Positions 35,700-44,660 are shown, numbered from the stretch's first letter. The stretch: DNA of 64,000 bases from Filimonas sp. (GCA_017306865.1 JAFKHH010000017.1:161453-225452), one strand, 5' to 3'. Numbers and translations are program-made. Notes: generated by a model not told the origin, from the sequence alone.

Positions 35700-36566
35700 T
35701 TATCCGAGATAAACTTTCAATTGTTTACAACGACTGGTGGATTTTAATTTATTGATCGCCTTATCTTTTATCTGGCGTACACGTTCCCTTGTCAGGTTAA
35801 AACGCTCGCCTATATCTTCAAGGCTCAATGGGTGGTCTACACCTATTCCAAAGAAATAACAAACAACATCTTTTTGCCGTTCAGTAAGCGTGCGGAGTGA
35901 GCGGTCTATCTCCTGGCGCAGCGATTCATAATGCTCCAGGCGTACATCTGTGCGTTCTGCATTGGCATTTTCGAGGATATCGATCAGGGTGCTTTCTTCT
36001 CCGTCAGCCAGTGGCGAATCCATGCTTACATGCCTGGTTGCAATGCTCATGGTAGTGGTTACATCATCTATTTCCAGCTCCAGCAATTCTGCCAGTTCCT
36101 CTGCTGTCGGTTCCCTCTCAAACTCTTGCTCCAACTGCTGATACGCTTTACTAATGCGGTTGGTAAGCCCCACTTTGTTTAGCGGCAACCGTACTATACG
36201 GCTTTGTTCTGCCAAAGCCTGTAGTATGCTTTGCCTGATCCACCATACGGCATAGGAAATGAATTTGAATCCGCGTGTTTCATCAAAACGCAATGCTGCT
36301 TTGATCAAGCCCAGGTTACCTTCATTGATCAGGTCTGGAAGAGACAAACCCTGGTTCTGGTATTGCTTAGCTACAGATACTACAAAGCGAAGATTGGATT
36401 TAACCAGCCTGTCCAGAGCCTTTTGGTCCCCTTGTTTTATTTTCATTGCAAGATGCACTTCCTCTTCAGGATTGATCAGCTCGACTTTACCAATCTCCTG
36501 TAAGTACTTTTCTAGACTTTGAGACTCACGATTGGTTATCGACTTCGTGATCTTAAGTTGGCGCAT
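35700..36566 (-). CDS. rpoD: Primary sigma factor, RpoD/SigA type
   Basis: About 288 aa from [18 protein letters not shown] (ATG at 36566; another ATG lies two codons upstream). Region 1.2 ([15 protein letters not shown]), region 2 with the -10 recognition helix ([20 protein letters not shown]), region 3 and region 4.2 ([20 protein letters not shown]) are complete. Region 1.1 and the long non-conserved insert of proteobacterial RpoD are absent, as in other Bacteroidota primary sigma factors, which read the -33/-7 TTTG/TAnnTTTG promoters found across this window. Confidence 0.95.
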   Translation of the reverse strand: MRQLKITKSITNRESQSLEKYLQEIGKVELINPEEEVHLAMKIKQGDQKALDRLVKSNLRFVVSVAKQYQNQGLSLPDLINEGNLGLIKAALRFDETRGFKFISYAVWWIRQSILQALAEQSRIVRLPLNKVGLTNRISKAYQQLEQEFEREPTAEELAELLELEIDDVTTTMSIATRHVSMDSPLADGEESTLIDILENANAERTDVRLEHYESLRQEIDRSLRTLTERQKDVVCYFFGIGVDHPLSLEDIGERFNLTRERVRQIKDKAINKLKSTSRCKQLKVYLG

Positions 36567-36869
36567 GCTCATAGCAGCTTATTTAATTATGAATAAGAAG
36601 GGTTTACATTAAAAAAATACTTGAAGACACGGATCTGTTTCACAGGCGGGGATAATATGCTGTAGCTTTCAGCAATTTAAGTTTTTTATTAACATTTGCC
36701 AAAAAAAGTTTTTTCTAACCGATTGAAGTACAGTAGCTTAGAAATCAATGGTTTGTTTAAGTTTTCTGAAAGAAAGAAACTAGATGATTTGACAGAAAAA
36801 TTATTTTGAAGGTGTCAATTATTTAATATTATTGCAGCCCTTGAATGTTTGACGAATAAAAGAAGCGTA

Positions 36870-37253
36870 ATGAGTAAAAAACAGATGTACACTCTTGAGT
36901 ATCCCGTTAGATGTTCTCCCAGCATACTTTACGAATTCTTATCCACGCCTGCAGGTATGCAGGAATGGTTTGCTGATAAAGTTGATGAGCGAGACAATGT
37001 TTTTAGTTTTTCCTGGAACGGAGGTGTTCCGGATAAGGCGGAGGTACTCGAAAAAGAAGAAGATAAATTTATCCGCTACCGTTGGTTGCACGCAGGTAAA
37101 GATGAATATTTCGAATTCAAAATTGAAAAAACGGAAATTACCAATCAGACTATACTGGTAATAAAAGACTTTGCCGAGAAAAATGAAGTGAAAGACCAAA
37201 GCAGACTTTGGGAATACCAGGTAAAAGAGTTATTCCATCGCTTAGGAAACTAA
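36870..37253 (+). CDS. START-like (SRPBCC) domain protein
   Basis: 127 aa from the ATG at 36870 (MSKKQMYTLEYPVRC); an in-frame TTG lies at 36849. It is a single SRPBCC/START-like fold: an N-terminal strand plus PSILYEFLSTPAGMQEWFADKV, and a C-terminal long helix (QSRLWEYQVKELFHRLGN). Related to AHSA1-type proteins. Ligand unknown. It diverges from rpoD across a 300-bp A+T-rich gap without a clear promoter. After its stop a hairpin (GAGCTGTGAG/CTCATAGCTC, about 37261-37305) could terminate it. Confidence 0.86.
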   Translation: MSKKQMYTLEYPVRCSPSILYEFLSTPAGMQEWFADKVDERDNVFSFSWNGGVPDKAEVLEKEEDKFIRYRWLHAGKDEYFEFKIEKTEITNQTILVIKDFAEKNEVKDQSRLWEYQVKELFHRLGN

Positions 37254-37308
37254 AACTATTGAGCTGTGAGCATGAGTACGGGATAATCCCGCACCTCATA
37301 GCTCGTAG

Positions 37309-37914
37309 CTAATGTAATACTTCGAGTATCGCCCGATACTTCTCTTCGAAAAAGCTAGCTGCAAGTTCCCACTCTTGTAAAGGATGTTTTTGTGCCAACT
37401 TAATAAACTCCTGTTCGCCAAAAATGCTTTTTCCTGACTGTCTTATGTCCTTAATCTGCCTGTAATTATCCTCCTCAAAGTGATGTTCCCACGGAGATTC
37501 ATCCACGGCTATATACCAGTTATTCAGTTCACCATACTGCATGGCATCCGTTATTCTTGGACCATACATATCCTTAAATTTTCCGCCCAGGTGCAGGTGA
37601 ATGCTAAAATAATTCCCCCACCAGAACATGCTCCGGATGGCAAAAATGTTTTCTCCTTTAAAATAGCGTGGATTATCCAATAAGACATAAGGCAGTAAGC
37701 GGTACTGCTCCCCTTTATATATTTTGGGTGAAACACTTTGTATTTCTTCCGGCAACGCGGCTTGCGACGCTGCCAGCATTGCATCAAAGCGCCCGCTTAA
37801 ACCACCAAACAATGTGTACACTTTTTGAATAATGGCCTGCTTTGTTAAAATCCAGTCAGCATTTATTACCAAATTCAATTCGTGTGTCGAAAGTTTTACA
37901 TTTGCATCCATCAT
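37309..37914 (-). CDS. Conserved protein of unknown function
   Basis: 201 aa, no signal peptide or transmembrane segment. Rich in aromatic residues (NIFAIRSMFWWGNYFSIHLH, LNNWYIAVDESPWEHHFEE). I do not recognise the family. Two consecutive ATG codons (37914, 37911) open it. It diverges from the lptF/lptG-like gene with only 29 bp between starts; a plus-strand TACATTTG box (37897-37904) for that neighbour lies inside its first codons. Confidence 0.7.
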   Translation of the reverse strand: MMDANVKLSTHELNLVINADWILTKQAIIQKVYTLFGGLSGRFDAMLAASQAALPEEIQSVSPKIYKGEQYRLLPYVLLDNPRYFKGENIFAIRSMFWWGNYFSIHLHLGGKFKDMYGPRITDAMQYGELNNWYIAVDESPWEHHFEEDNYRQIKDIRQSGKSIFGEQEFIKLAQKHPLQEWELAASFFEEKYRAILEVLH

Positions 37915-37943
37915 TTGCCTAAATTACAAGGAGATACAACAAA

Positions 37944-39395
37944 GTGATAAAAAAACTAGACACCCTTATCGTTCGTGCTTTTGTCGGGCCGTTTTTTGCC
38001 ACGTTCCTCATCTCCCTGTTCGTATTAGTAATGCAGTTTTTCTGGCTGTATATAGATGACCTTGTAGGCAAGGGGTTGGACCTTTTCACTATTTTAAAAC
38101 TGATCGGCTACGTAAGTGCTTTCAATATACCGCTGGCGCTTCCATTGGCACTGTTGCTGTCGTCTATTATGACATTTGGCAACCTTGGCGAAACTTTTGA
38201 ATTGGTTGCCATTAAATCTGCAGGTATCCCTCTTACGAGGTTTATGCGTCCCCTACTGTTCGTTACGATTATGCTTTCCGGTCTTGCATTTCTCTTTTCT
38301 AACAATATCATCCCGGTCATCAACCTGAAGCTGAATGCGCTGAAGTATGACATCATTGTAGCCAAGCCTGCGTTCGACATCAAGGAAGGTATTTTCTATG
38401 ATAAGATTGATGGTTTCGTGATCAAAATAGGTAAAAAAGAAAAAGACGACAGTACTATACGTAATGTGGTCATTTATGAAAAAGACTTCAACTTACAGGA
38501 TAAATTATTGACGGCGGAAAGCGGCATTATGCGCGTTACGCCAGACAAACGTTTCCTAGAATTTCACTTACAAAACGGGTGGCGCTATGAAGAGAATGGT
38601 TCACGCAATGTGAGCAATACCGAGCTGATCCGTACAGGTTTTAAAGAGTACAAGAAGGTGTTTGACCTGTCTAGTTTTATGCGTCAGAAAACGGAAGACA
38701 CTTTGTTTAAGTACGACCCAAAGATGCTTAGTGTCCGTCAACTGAATCAATCAATCGACTCACTGAATAAAACGACCAAGCAACAATTTTTTGAACGAGC
38801 AAAGCGCGAAGTAACGCCTTACCTATCCTTTATGCGCTATGCAGACAGCAACTGGGCTAAGATCAATAACGACTCTGTAAAGCAGGTACAACGTTTTGAT
38901 TCGCTGGTGCCCGACTCTTTGCGTCAAATGATCAACGAACGGGCGCAGTCGCAGATAACAACGATCCGTAGTAATGTAAACATTATTGCTACCGATTACG
39001 AAAACAAAGAAAACCTTATCCGCAAGCACTGGATCGAATGGAACAGGAAGTTTACACTATCCGTTGCATGTATTGTGTTATTTATGATCGGCGCCCCGCT
39101 TGGTTCCATTATCCGCAAAGGCGGGCTGGGTACACCACTGATCTTTGCTATTATATTCTTCGTTTTATTTCATCTCTTCAATACTTTTGGTGAGAAACTG
39201 GCCAAGGAAGGTATTACAAGCCCGGGCGTAGGCATGTGGCTATCTACAATTATACTTACTCCTATTGGCGTGTTCCTTACTGTTAAAGCAATGAAGGATT
39301 CACAACTGTTCAACAAAGAGTCTTATTTCAGGACATTCAAAAAAGTAAAACAACTTTTTACAAAAGGCCGGGCTAAAAAGCAGGCTGAAGTATAA
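37944..39395 (+). CDS. LptF/LptG-family lipopolysaccharide export permease
   Basis: 483 aa. The topology is typical of YjgP/YjgQ proteins: three N-terminal helices (FATFLISLFVLVMQFFWLY and following), a large periplasmic beta-jellyroll domain (about 120-390, here enlarged by a Gln/Lys-rich stretch around 260-330) and three C-terminal helices. In the Lpt machine LptF and LptG with LptB extract LPS from the inner membrane. Only one such gene is present here, so LptF versus LptG cannot be decided. Probable promoter at 37897-37904. Confidence 0.92.
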   Translation: MIKKLDTLIVRAFVGPFFATFLISLFVLVMQFFWLYIDDLVGKGLDLFTILKLIGYVSAFNIPLALPLALLLSSIMTFGNLGETFELVAIKSAGIPLTRFMRPLLFVTIMLSGLAFLFSNNIIPVINLKLNALKYDIIVAKPAFDIKEGIFYDKIDGFVIKIGKKEKDDSTIRNVVIYEKDFNLQDKLLTAESGIMRVTPDKRFLEFHLQNGWRYEENGSRNVSNTELIRTGFKEYKKVFDLSSFMRQKTEDTLFKYDPKMLSVRQLNQSIDSLNKTTKQQFFERAKREVTPYLSFMRYADSNWAKINNDSVKQVQRFDSLVPDSLRQMINERAQSQITTIRSNVNIIATDYENKENLIRKHWIEWNRKFTLSVACIVLFMIGAPLGSIIRKGGLGTPLIFAIIFFVLFHLFNTFGEKLAKEGITSPGVGMWLSTIILTPIGVFLTVKAMKDSQLFNKESYFRTFKKVKQLFTKGRAKKQAEV

Positions 39396-39420
39396 CAACA
39401 ATACGTCGATGCTATTGTTA

Positions 39421-39442
39421 AGCCTGGTAACTATACCAGGCT
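39421..39442. repeat. Hairpin after the LptF/G-type gene
   Basis: AGCCTGGT (39421-39428) and ACCAGGCT (39435-39442) form a perfect 8-bp stem with a 6-nt loop. No T run on the plus strand, so termination is uncertain. Confidence 0.5.
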
Positions 39443-39471
39443 GTTGATTCATCCATTTTTAAATATTTCAG

Positions 39472-40110
39472 ATGAAACCGTTTAAGATCTTATACGTGTA
39501 TGACGCTATGTGCGGCTGGTGTTATGGCTTTTCTCCTGTAATAAAAAAGCTGGCAGTTGTGCACGAAGCAGACTGTGATTTTGATGTAATCAGCGGAGGG
39601 ATGGTATTGGGAGAAAGGGCTGGTTTGATACAAAAACAAATGGCGGAGTATATACTACAGGCTATTCCCCGTGTGGAAGAATATTCCGGTATCCGGTTTG
39701 GCGACATGCACAAAAAGCAAATTGCGGAAGGCACTTTATACCAATCTTCCCTGCTTCCGTCCATAGCCTTATCTACCTTTAAGACTTACCTGCCTGACAA
39801 GGCGCTTGCATTTGCCAGCAGCATACAATATGCGTTCTTCCATGAAGGCAAAAGCCTGGAGGAAGACAACACATACATTGACCTGATTGCTCCATATAAT
39901 ATTCCTACAGAAAAATTTATTGAGCAATTGCATAGTGACGAAATGCGTTATGCGGCTCAACAGGATTTTCAATATGCAAGCGAAATGGGAATTACAGGTT
40001 TCCCGGCGGTAATTGGCATAAAAAATGAAAAATATTATTTACTTGCACGCGGATTTCTACCGTTCGAGCAGTTGGATGAAACATTTAACCGCTTTAAAGA
40101 ATCGGAATAG
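39472..40110 (+). CDS. DsbA-family oxidoreductase, FrnE-like
   Basis: 212 aa, thioredoxin fold with helical insertion. The active-site CxxC is CGWC (C14, C17) and the cis-proline loop is GITGFPAVIG near residue 180. No signal peptide, so it is predicted to be cytoplasmic, like FrnE-type proteins. Substrate unknown. It lies 76 bp after the Lpt permease and 45 bp before the CDF transporter, so it could share a transcript with either. Confidence 0.9.
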   Translation: MKPFKILYVYDAMCGWCYGFSPVIKKLAVVHEADCDFDVISGGMVLGERAGLIQKQMAEYILQAIPRVEEYSGIRFGDMHKKQIAEGTLYQSSLLPSIALSTFKTYLPDKALAFASSIQYAFFHEGKSLEEDNTYIDLIAPYNIPTEKFIEQLHSDEMRYAAQQDFQYASEMGITGFPAVIGIKNEKYYLLARGFLPFEQLDETFNRFKESE

Positions 40111-40155
40111 CTGCCTAAGTAATATTGAACAGAACATTGAATAAAGATTATTTGC

Positions 40156-41184
40156 ATGATGGATGTAGCGCGTCAGAATTTTCGGGTACAGAAATGGATC
40201 ACCGGTTTATCAGTAATATTATTCCTGGTAAAGATATTGGCGTATTATCTTACCCATTCGGTAGCTATTCTCACAGATGCACTGGAGAGTATTGTAAACG
40301 TACTGGCGGGCTTTATCGGTTTGTATAGCCTATATGTAGCTGCCAAACCCAAAGACACGGATCACCCATACGGACACGGTAAGGCGGAGTTTGTATCTGC
40401 CGCAGTAGAGGGTGTGCTGATCTTTGCAGCAGGCATCCTTATCATCTACCAGACTGCACTAAATTTTATCCTGAATAAGCCGCTGGAAAAACTGGATAAG
40501 GGCCTTATCCTTATAGGCGTTACCGGTTTACTCAACTATGTAGCGGGTGCTATTTGCATTCGCATTGGCCGTAAAAACAAATCGCTGGCTTTACAGGCAA
40601 GCGGTAAACATTTACAAATAGATACTTACTCTACTATAGGTATAATCATTGGCATTGGCCTGATCCTGGTAACACACCTGGAATGGCTGGACAAAGTGAT
40701 TGCGCTGGCACTAAGTGTTATGATTCTGTACAATGGCTATAAGATTACGCGTCAATCATTGGCAGGCATTATGGATGAGGCAGACATGGAACTGCTGGAA
40801 AAGATGGTGGTGATACTGAACAAAAACCGCCGTACAAACTGGGTAGACCTGCATAACCTGCGCGTGATAAAATATGGCAGCCTGCTACATGTTGACTGTC
40901 ACCTTACTGTACCCTGGTATCTGAATGTACATGAAGCCCACAAGGAGGTGGATGCTTTAACGGACCTGATCAAAAATGAATTTGGCGATAGCCTTGAAAT
41001 GTTTGTACATACGGATGGATGCCTGCCGTTTAGCTGTCATATCTGTATCAAAGATGATTGCGCGGTACGTTTACATCCACTGGAGAAAAAGCTGGACTGG
41101 ACGCTGGAAAACATTCTCTCTAACCAGAAGCATGGTTATAACCCCGACTGGGAAAAGATGCAGAACCCACATGTGATCTATTAA
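40156..41184 (+). CDS. Cation diffusion facilitator (CDF) transporter with C-terminal cysteine cluster
   Basis: 342 aa. Helices II and V carry the metal-site residues (AILTDALESIVN and the later IDTYSTIG), and HPYGHGKAEFVSA is the cytosolic motif after helix II. The usual cytosolic domain after helix VI is followed by an extra tail with C289, C294, C297 and C302 (pattern C-x4-C-x2-C-x4-C), then DWTLENILSNQKHGYNPDW. It would export Zn2+, Fe2+ or a similar divalent cation by proton exchange; the metal cannot be assigned. The cysteine cluster is not part of the standard CDF fold. Confidence 0.92.
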   Translation: MMDVARQNFRVQKWITGLSVILFLVKILAYYLTHSVAILTDALESIVNVLAGFIGLYSLYVAAKPKDTDHPYGHGKAEFVSAAVEGVLIFAAGILIIYQTALNFILNKPLEKLDKGLILIGVTGLLNYVAGAICIRIGRKNKSLALQASGKHLQIDTYSTIGIIIGIGLILVTHLEWLDKVIALALSVMILYNGYKITRQSLAGIMDEADMELLEKMVVILNKNRRTNWVDLHNLRVIKYGSLLHVDCHLTVPWYLNVHEAHKEVDALTDLIKNEFGDSLEMFVHTDGCLPFSCHICIKDDCAVRLHPLEKKLDWTLENILSNQKHGYNPDWEKMQNPHVIY

Positions 41185-41191
41185 TGCAAGC

Positions 41192-41245
41192 AATCGCGAA
41201 TCGGCAATCGTGAATGAACTTATTCACGATTGCCGACTCACGATT
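41192..41245. repeat. CGTGAAT-word inverted repeat
   Basis: Arms 41192-41215 and 41222-41245 pair over 24 positions with only two G-U-type differences; the inner 14 bp (CGGCAATCGTGAAT) are perfect. It follows the CDF stop by 8 bp. The rest of the spacer to 41389 has AATTGTT and TTTTCAAATT words. Confidence 0.75.
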
Positions 41246-41389
41246 CACGGCCAGCGGCTTAACAATTCAACCATGCATCAATTAAACAATTTCACGATAT
41301 TATTTTCACATTTTCAAATTGATACATTTCCAAATTAATCTCATCTTCGCCATTCCTAATAATTTCTATCATATTTAAAAATAAACGTC

Positions 41390-42760
41390 ATGCAAGTTTG
41401 GAAAGATTACCAGGAACAGCATAAGGACAAGTTCTTAAACGAGTTGCTGGAGCTGTTGCGCATACCAAGTGTAAGCGCACGCAGCGAACATAAGGAGGAT
41501 ATGATTAAGTGCGCAACAAAAGTAAAAGAGCGTTTGCTGGAAGCTGGCGCTACTACTGTGGAAATATACCCGACGCCGGGCCACCCAGTAGTATATGGTG
41601 AAAAATTAATTGATCCCAGCAAGCCAACTGTATTGGTATATGGACACTACGATGTACAACCGCCAGATCCGCTGGAACTGTGGCACAGTGGCCCTTTTGA
41701 GCCGGTGATCAAAGACGGTAAAATATTTGCACGCGGCGCTTGCGACGACAAAGGCCAGTTTTACATGCACGTAAAGGCATTTGAAACAATGGTACAAACA
41801 GATTCACTGCCTGTAAACATAAAATTCCTGATAGAAGGTGAAGAAGAAATTGGTTCCCGTAACCTGTCAGACTTTGTACAGTCGCATAAAGACTTACTAA
41901 AGGCAGATGTGATCCTGATCAGCGATACTGCCATGCTGAGTCTTGAAAATCCAAGCATAGATGTGGGCGTACGTGGCCTGACTTACATACAGGTAGAGAT
42001 CACGGGCCCTAACCGCGACCTGCACAGTGGCGTATATGGCGGTGCTGTGGCTAACCCGATCACTATTCTTGCAAAGATGATCGCAAGCCTGCACGATGAA
42101 AACAATCACATTACTATACCTGGTTTTTACGATGATGTAGTAACTGTACCGGATGCAGAAAGAGCAGCACTGGCAAAAGCGCCTTATGATGAAGCGGAGT
42201 ATAAAACAGACCTGGGTGTAAGCGAGCTGTGGGGAGAAAAAGGTTACACTACAAATGAGCGCACAGGCATTCGCCCTACACTGGAGCTGAATGGTATCTG
42301 GGGTGGCTATACAGGAGAGGGAGCTAAAACGGTATTACCGTCTAAGGCGTTTGCAAAGATCAGTTGCCGCCTTGTACCTAACCAGAAGAGTGAAAAAATG
42401 ACTGAGGTACTGGTAGAGCACCTGAGAAAGATTGCCCCTCCTTACGTGCAGTTCAAGGCAACACCTGACCACGGCGGTGATCCATATATGACGCCTGTAG
42501 ACAGCGTGGAATATAAGGCTGCTTCAAAAGCGATAGAAGCAACATTTGGTAAAACACCAATACCTGTACGTGGTGGTGGCAGTATTCCTATTACAGCACT
42601 GTTTGAATCTGCGCTGAACTGTAAAACAATTTTCTTGGGATTTGGCCTGGACAGCGACAACCTGCACAGCCCGAATGAAAAATTCAACGTAGCTAATTTC
42701 TACAAAGGCATTGAAACAATTCCTTACTTCCATAAGTTCTATGCTGAAATGAAGAAGTAG
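41390..42760 (+). CDS. M20-family dipeptidase/peptidase
   Basis: 456-aa zinc metallopeptidase of the M20 (CNDP-like) group. Metal-site motifs: VYGHYDVQPPDPLELW, ARGACDDKGQF and FLIEGEEEIGSRN, in canonical order; GIRPTLELNGIWGGYTGEG and the C-terminal His in DNLHSPNEKF complete the catalytic domain. The dimerisation domain lies between. No signal peptide, so it probably degrades dipeptides in the cytoplasm. Single gene. Confidence 0.94.
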   Translation: MQVWKDYQEQHKDKFLNELLELLRIPSVSARSEHKEDMIKCATKVKERLLEAGATTVEIYPTPGHPVVYGEKLIDPSKPTVLVYGHYDVQPPDPLELWHSGPFEPVIKDGKIFARGACDDKGQFYMHVKAFETMVQTDSLPVNIKFLIEGEEEIGSRNLSDFVQSHKDLLKADVILISDTAMLSLENPSIDVGVRGLTYIQVEITGPNRDLHSGVYGGAVANPITILAKMIASLHDENNHITIPGFYDDVVTVPDAERAALAKAPYDEAEYKTDLGVSELWGEKGYTTNERTGIRPTLELNGIWGGYTGEGAKTVLPSKAFAKISCRLVPNQKSEKMTEVLVEHLRKIAPPYVQFKATPDHGGDPYMTPVDSVEYKAASKAIEATFGKTPIPVRGGGSIPITALFESALNCKTIFLGFGLDSDNLHSPNEKFNVANFYKGIETIPYFHKFYAEMKK

Positions 42761-42843
42761 TTTCACGCAAAGACACAAAGTTAGCAAAGGCGCAAAGTGA
42801 TTTACTTTGCGCTTTTGCGTTTCTTGGCTGCCTTTGCGTGAAA
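42761..42843. repeat. CTTTGCG-word hairpin
   Basis: Outer arms TTTCACGCAAAG (42761-42772) and CTTTGCGTGAAA (42832-42843); inner arms GCGCAAAGT (42790-42798) and ACTTTGCGC (42804-42812) around a 5-nt loop. It starts right after the peptidase stop and its right arm provides TTTG at the -33 position of the next promoter. Confidence 0.8.
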
Positions 42844-42866
42844 CATAATTCGAAATCTTAATTTTG
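42833..42866 (+). promoter_or_regulatory. Promoter of the S4-domain gene (TTTG-N22-TAATTTTG)
   Basis: -33 TTTG at 42833-42836, -7 TAATTTTG at 42859-42866, and ATG at 42871, only 4 nt further. Implies a near-leaderless mRNA. Confidence 0.6.
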
Positions 42867-42870
42867 CATT

Positions 42871-43269
42871 ATGAGCGAAGCGAAAGAAAAATTACGTGTA
42901 GATAAATATCTCTGGTCCATCCGTTTATTCAAAACACGGAGCCAGGCCGCGGATGCCTGTGATAAGGGAAGAGTGAAATTAGGTGGCAATGCGATCAAAG
43001 CATCAAAGACAGTGAATGTTGGCGATGAGTATGATGTAAAAACAGAGGCACGCAAATGGGTTATTAAGGTAACGGGTTTGCTTGATCATCGCGTGCAATA
43101 TTCTGAAGCCATCAATTTTTACCTTGACCTTACACCTGTGGAAGAGTTGGAACGTATAAAAGCTGTTGCATCTTCTTTCCATACAGGCAAACGACTGAGT
43201 AAGATCGGACGCCCTACAAAGAAAGAAAGAAGAGACCTGGATGAATTTACCAGTGGAGAGGAAGAGTAA
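42871..43269 (+). CDS. S4-domain RNA-binding protein, Hsp15-like
   Basis: 132 aa, with the S4 domain at the N-terminus (LRVDKYLWSIRLFKTRSQA, then ACDKGRVKLGGNAIKASKTV). The length and position resemble Hsp15/HslR, which in E. coli recycles stalled 50S subunits carrying tRNA. The C-terminus is charged (RPTKKERRDLDEFTSGEEE). Related function is inferred. It lies 262 bp before trmD, with AATTGTT words between. Confidence 0.9.
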   Translation: MSEAKEKLRVDKYLWSIRLFKTRSQAADACDKGRVKLGGNAIKASKTVNVGDEYDVKTEARKWVIKVTGLLDHRVQYSEAINFYLDLTPVEELERIKAVASSFHTGKRLSKIGRPTKKERRDLDEFTSGEEE

Positions 43270-43510
43270 AATTGTTGAATTGATATATGGTTTAATTGCT
43301 AAACCGCTATGCGGCCATTTCACCGCGGAGACAGGGAGGTCGGGGAGCTTCGCAGAGACTCACTATCACATTAGATACCTTACATACCTATAAGCCTTAT
43401 ATGCTTGTTTGTACAGCCGCCTAAGCTTTTTCGTTTCTTTCTGTCCGTTTAAGTTCCTCTCTAAAACTTAACCGCTCCAACAATTCAACAATTAAGTAAT
43501 AAAACAATCC
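43270..43510. repeat. AATTGTT- and CGGAGA-word spacer
   Basis: AATTGTTGAATTGATATATGG (43270-43290) and complementary CAATTCAACAATTAAG (43480-43495); between them CCGCGGAGACAGGGAGG-type words related to the CTCTGCG family. No gene. Confidence 0.45.
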
Positions 43511-43519
43511 ATCCCCTTT

Positions 43520-43527
43520 TATCTTTG
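43520..43527 (+). promoter_or_regulatory. -7 box abutting trmD start
   Basis: TATCTTTG ends 4 nt before the trmD ATG at 43532, as at rlmN. Little room for a leader. Confidence 0.55.
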
Positions 43528-43531
43528 CTAC

Positions 43532-44218
43532 ATGAAAATTGATATCATTACAGTTTTGCCAGAGTTGTTGGAAAGCCCTTTTTCGCACAGTATTATGAAG
43601 AGAGCGCAAGAAAAGGGATTGCTGGAAGTGCGTTTGCACAGCCTTCGCAAGTGGGCAGTGAATGAGTATGGGCAGATCGATGATTATCAGTATGGTGGTG
43701 GCGCCGGAATGGTTATGATGTGCGAGCCGTTGTCAAAAGCCATCGAAGAATTGCAAAAGGATCAGTCATATGATGAAATAATTTATATGACGCCTGATGG
43801 AGATACATTTAACCAAAAAACTGCAAACAGGCTCTCTATGGCTGAAAACCTGCTTATTATTTGCGGGCATTACAAAGGCATAGATCAGCGTATCCGGGAT
43901 TTATATGTTACCAAAGAGATCTCTGTTGGAGATTTTGTACTAAGTGGTGGCGAATTGGCCGCGGCTATTGTAGTTGATGCTATCGGACGTTTACTGCCTG
44001 GTGTGCTGAATGATGAGACTTCCGCCCTGTTCGACTCTTTCCAGGATAACCTGCTGGCCCCACCCGTTTATACCCGTCCCGTAGAGTTCAAAGGGCTTAC
44101 TGTTCCTGAAGCATTATTGTCAGGTGACCACAAAAAAATTGACGATTGGCGATATACCCAATCTTTGGAAAGAACGAAAGAAAAACGACCTGATTTATTG
44201 AAAGACAATGATTTGTAG
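43532..44218 (+). CDS. trmD: tRNA (guanine-N1)-methyltransferase TrmD
   Basis: Methylates G37 of tRNAs to prevent frameshifting. 228 aa with the trefoil-knot SPOUT fold: DIITVLPEL at the start, [24 protein letters not shown] (SAM site) and [14 protein letters not shown]. In many bacteria trmD follows rpsP-rimM; here it is separated from them by 11 kb and has its own promoter box. Confidence 0.96.
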   Translation: MKIDIITVLPELLESPFSHSIMKRAQEKGLLEVRLHSLRKWAVNEYGQIDDYQYGGGAGMVMMCEPLSKAIEELQKDQSYDEIIYMTPDGDTFNQKTANRLSMAENLLIICGHYKGIDQRIRDLYVTKEISVGDFVLSGGELAAAIVVDAIGRLLPGVLNDETSALFDSFQDNLLAPPVYTRPVEFKGLTVPEALLSGDHKKIDDWRYTQSLERTKEKRPDLLKDNDL

Positions 44219-44389
44219 TATATAAACTACACATTGTAGCACATTTACTGTATTCTCATTAATACTCCAATTAGTCATTTTGTGTCCGATTTGAGCATTC
44301 CAAAGTCCGAATACATATTTCTTTTTTCACATATCCACTTACTTTTACGCAAGAAACGCTTTAACCCCCGTTTTCGAATCCAATATCAG
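44219..44389. other. Spacer, no gene seen
   Basis: First part of the 508-bp gap between trmD and the adenine deaminase gene: A+T-rich, with no clear promoter and no convincing open frame. Confidence 0.5.
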
Positions 44390-44513
44390 AAAGACCTTTG
44401 AAAGCGAAATGCTTTTGGAACCCTAATAAGTATCCCAAAGTACTTTCAAAGGAAAAATTACACACTTTGCAACTGAACAAGAATCCCGCCCCTTTTAAGG
44501 CGGGATTTTTATT
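44390..44513 (+). ncRNA. Candidate structured RNA upstream of the adenine deaminase gene
   Basis: Stem CCTTTGAAAG (44395-44404)/CTTTCAAAGG (44443-44452), further partial pairing inside it, and a strong intrinsic terminator at 44482-44513 (AATCCCGCC/GGCGGGATT + T5). No TAnnTTTG promoter was found upstream, and it does not match the purine riboswitch consensus. It might be a remnant of a mobile element instead. Confidence 0.3.
44482..44513 (+). terminator. Intrinsic terminator
   Basis: AATCCCGCC (44482-44490), 8-nt loop, GGCGGGATT (44499-44507), T run. 264 bp after trmD. Confidence 0.8.
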
Positions 44514-44633
44514 CCTGTATGCTGTAAAATTTTCGTTTTGGCTGCTGCTACCTATCAAATCACCCAGAAACGTGTACCCCATTTTCACCCTTAACCAATA
44601 AAAACTGCTTTGAGATAAGCATTTTTACCCCCG

Positions 44634-44660
44634 CTAAAGCCCTTCCGGGGGCTTTTTTGG
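44634..44660 (+). terminator. Intrinsic terminator before the adenine deaminase gene
   Basis: AAAGCCCC (44636-44643), loop TTCCG, GGGGCTTT (44649-44656), T run to 44659. Second terminator in the same spacer, 68 bp before the adenine deaminase start; could insulate it or attenuate it. Confidence 0.7.

Noticed and set aside
44398-44601. 67-codon open frame in the spacer between trmD and the adenine deaminase gene
   Set aside because: It runs through a terminator hairpin (44482-44513) and a 10-bp stem, and its translation shows no family features.
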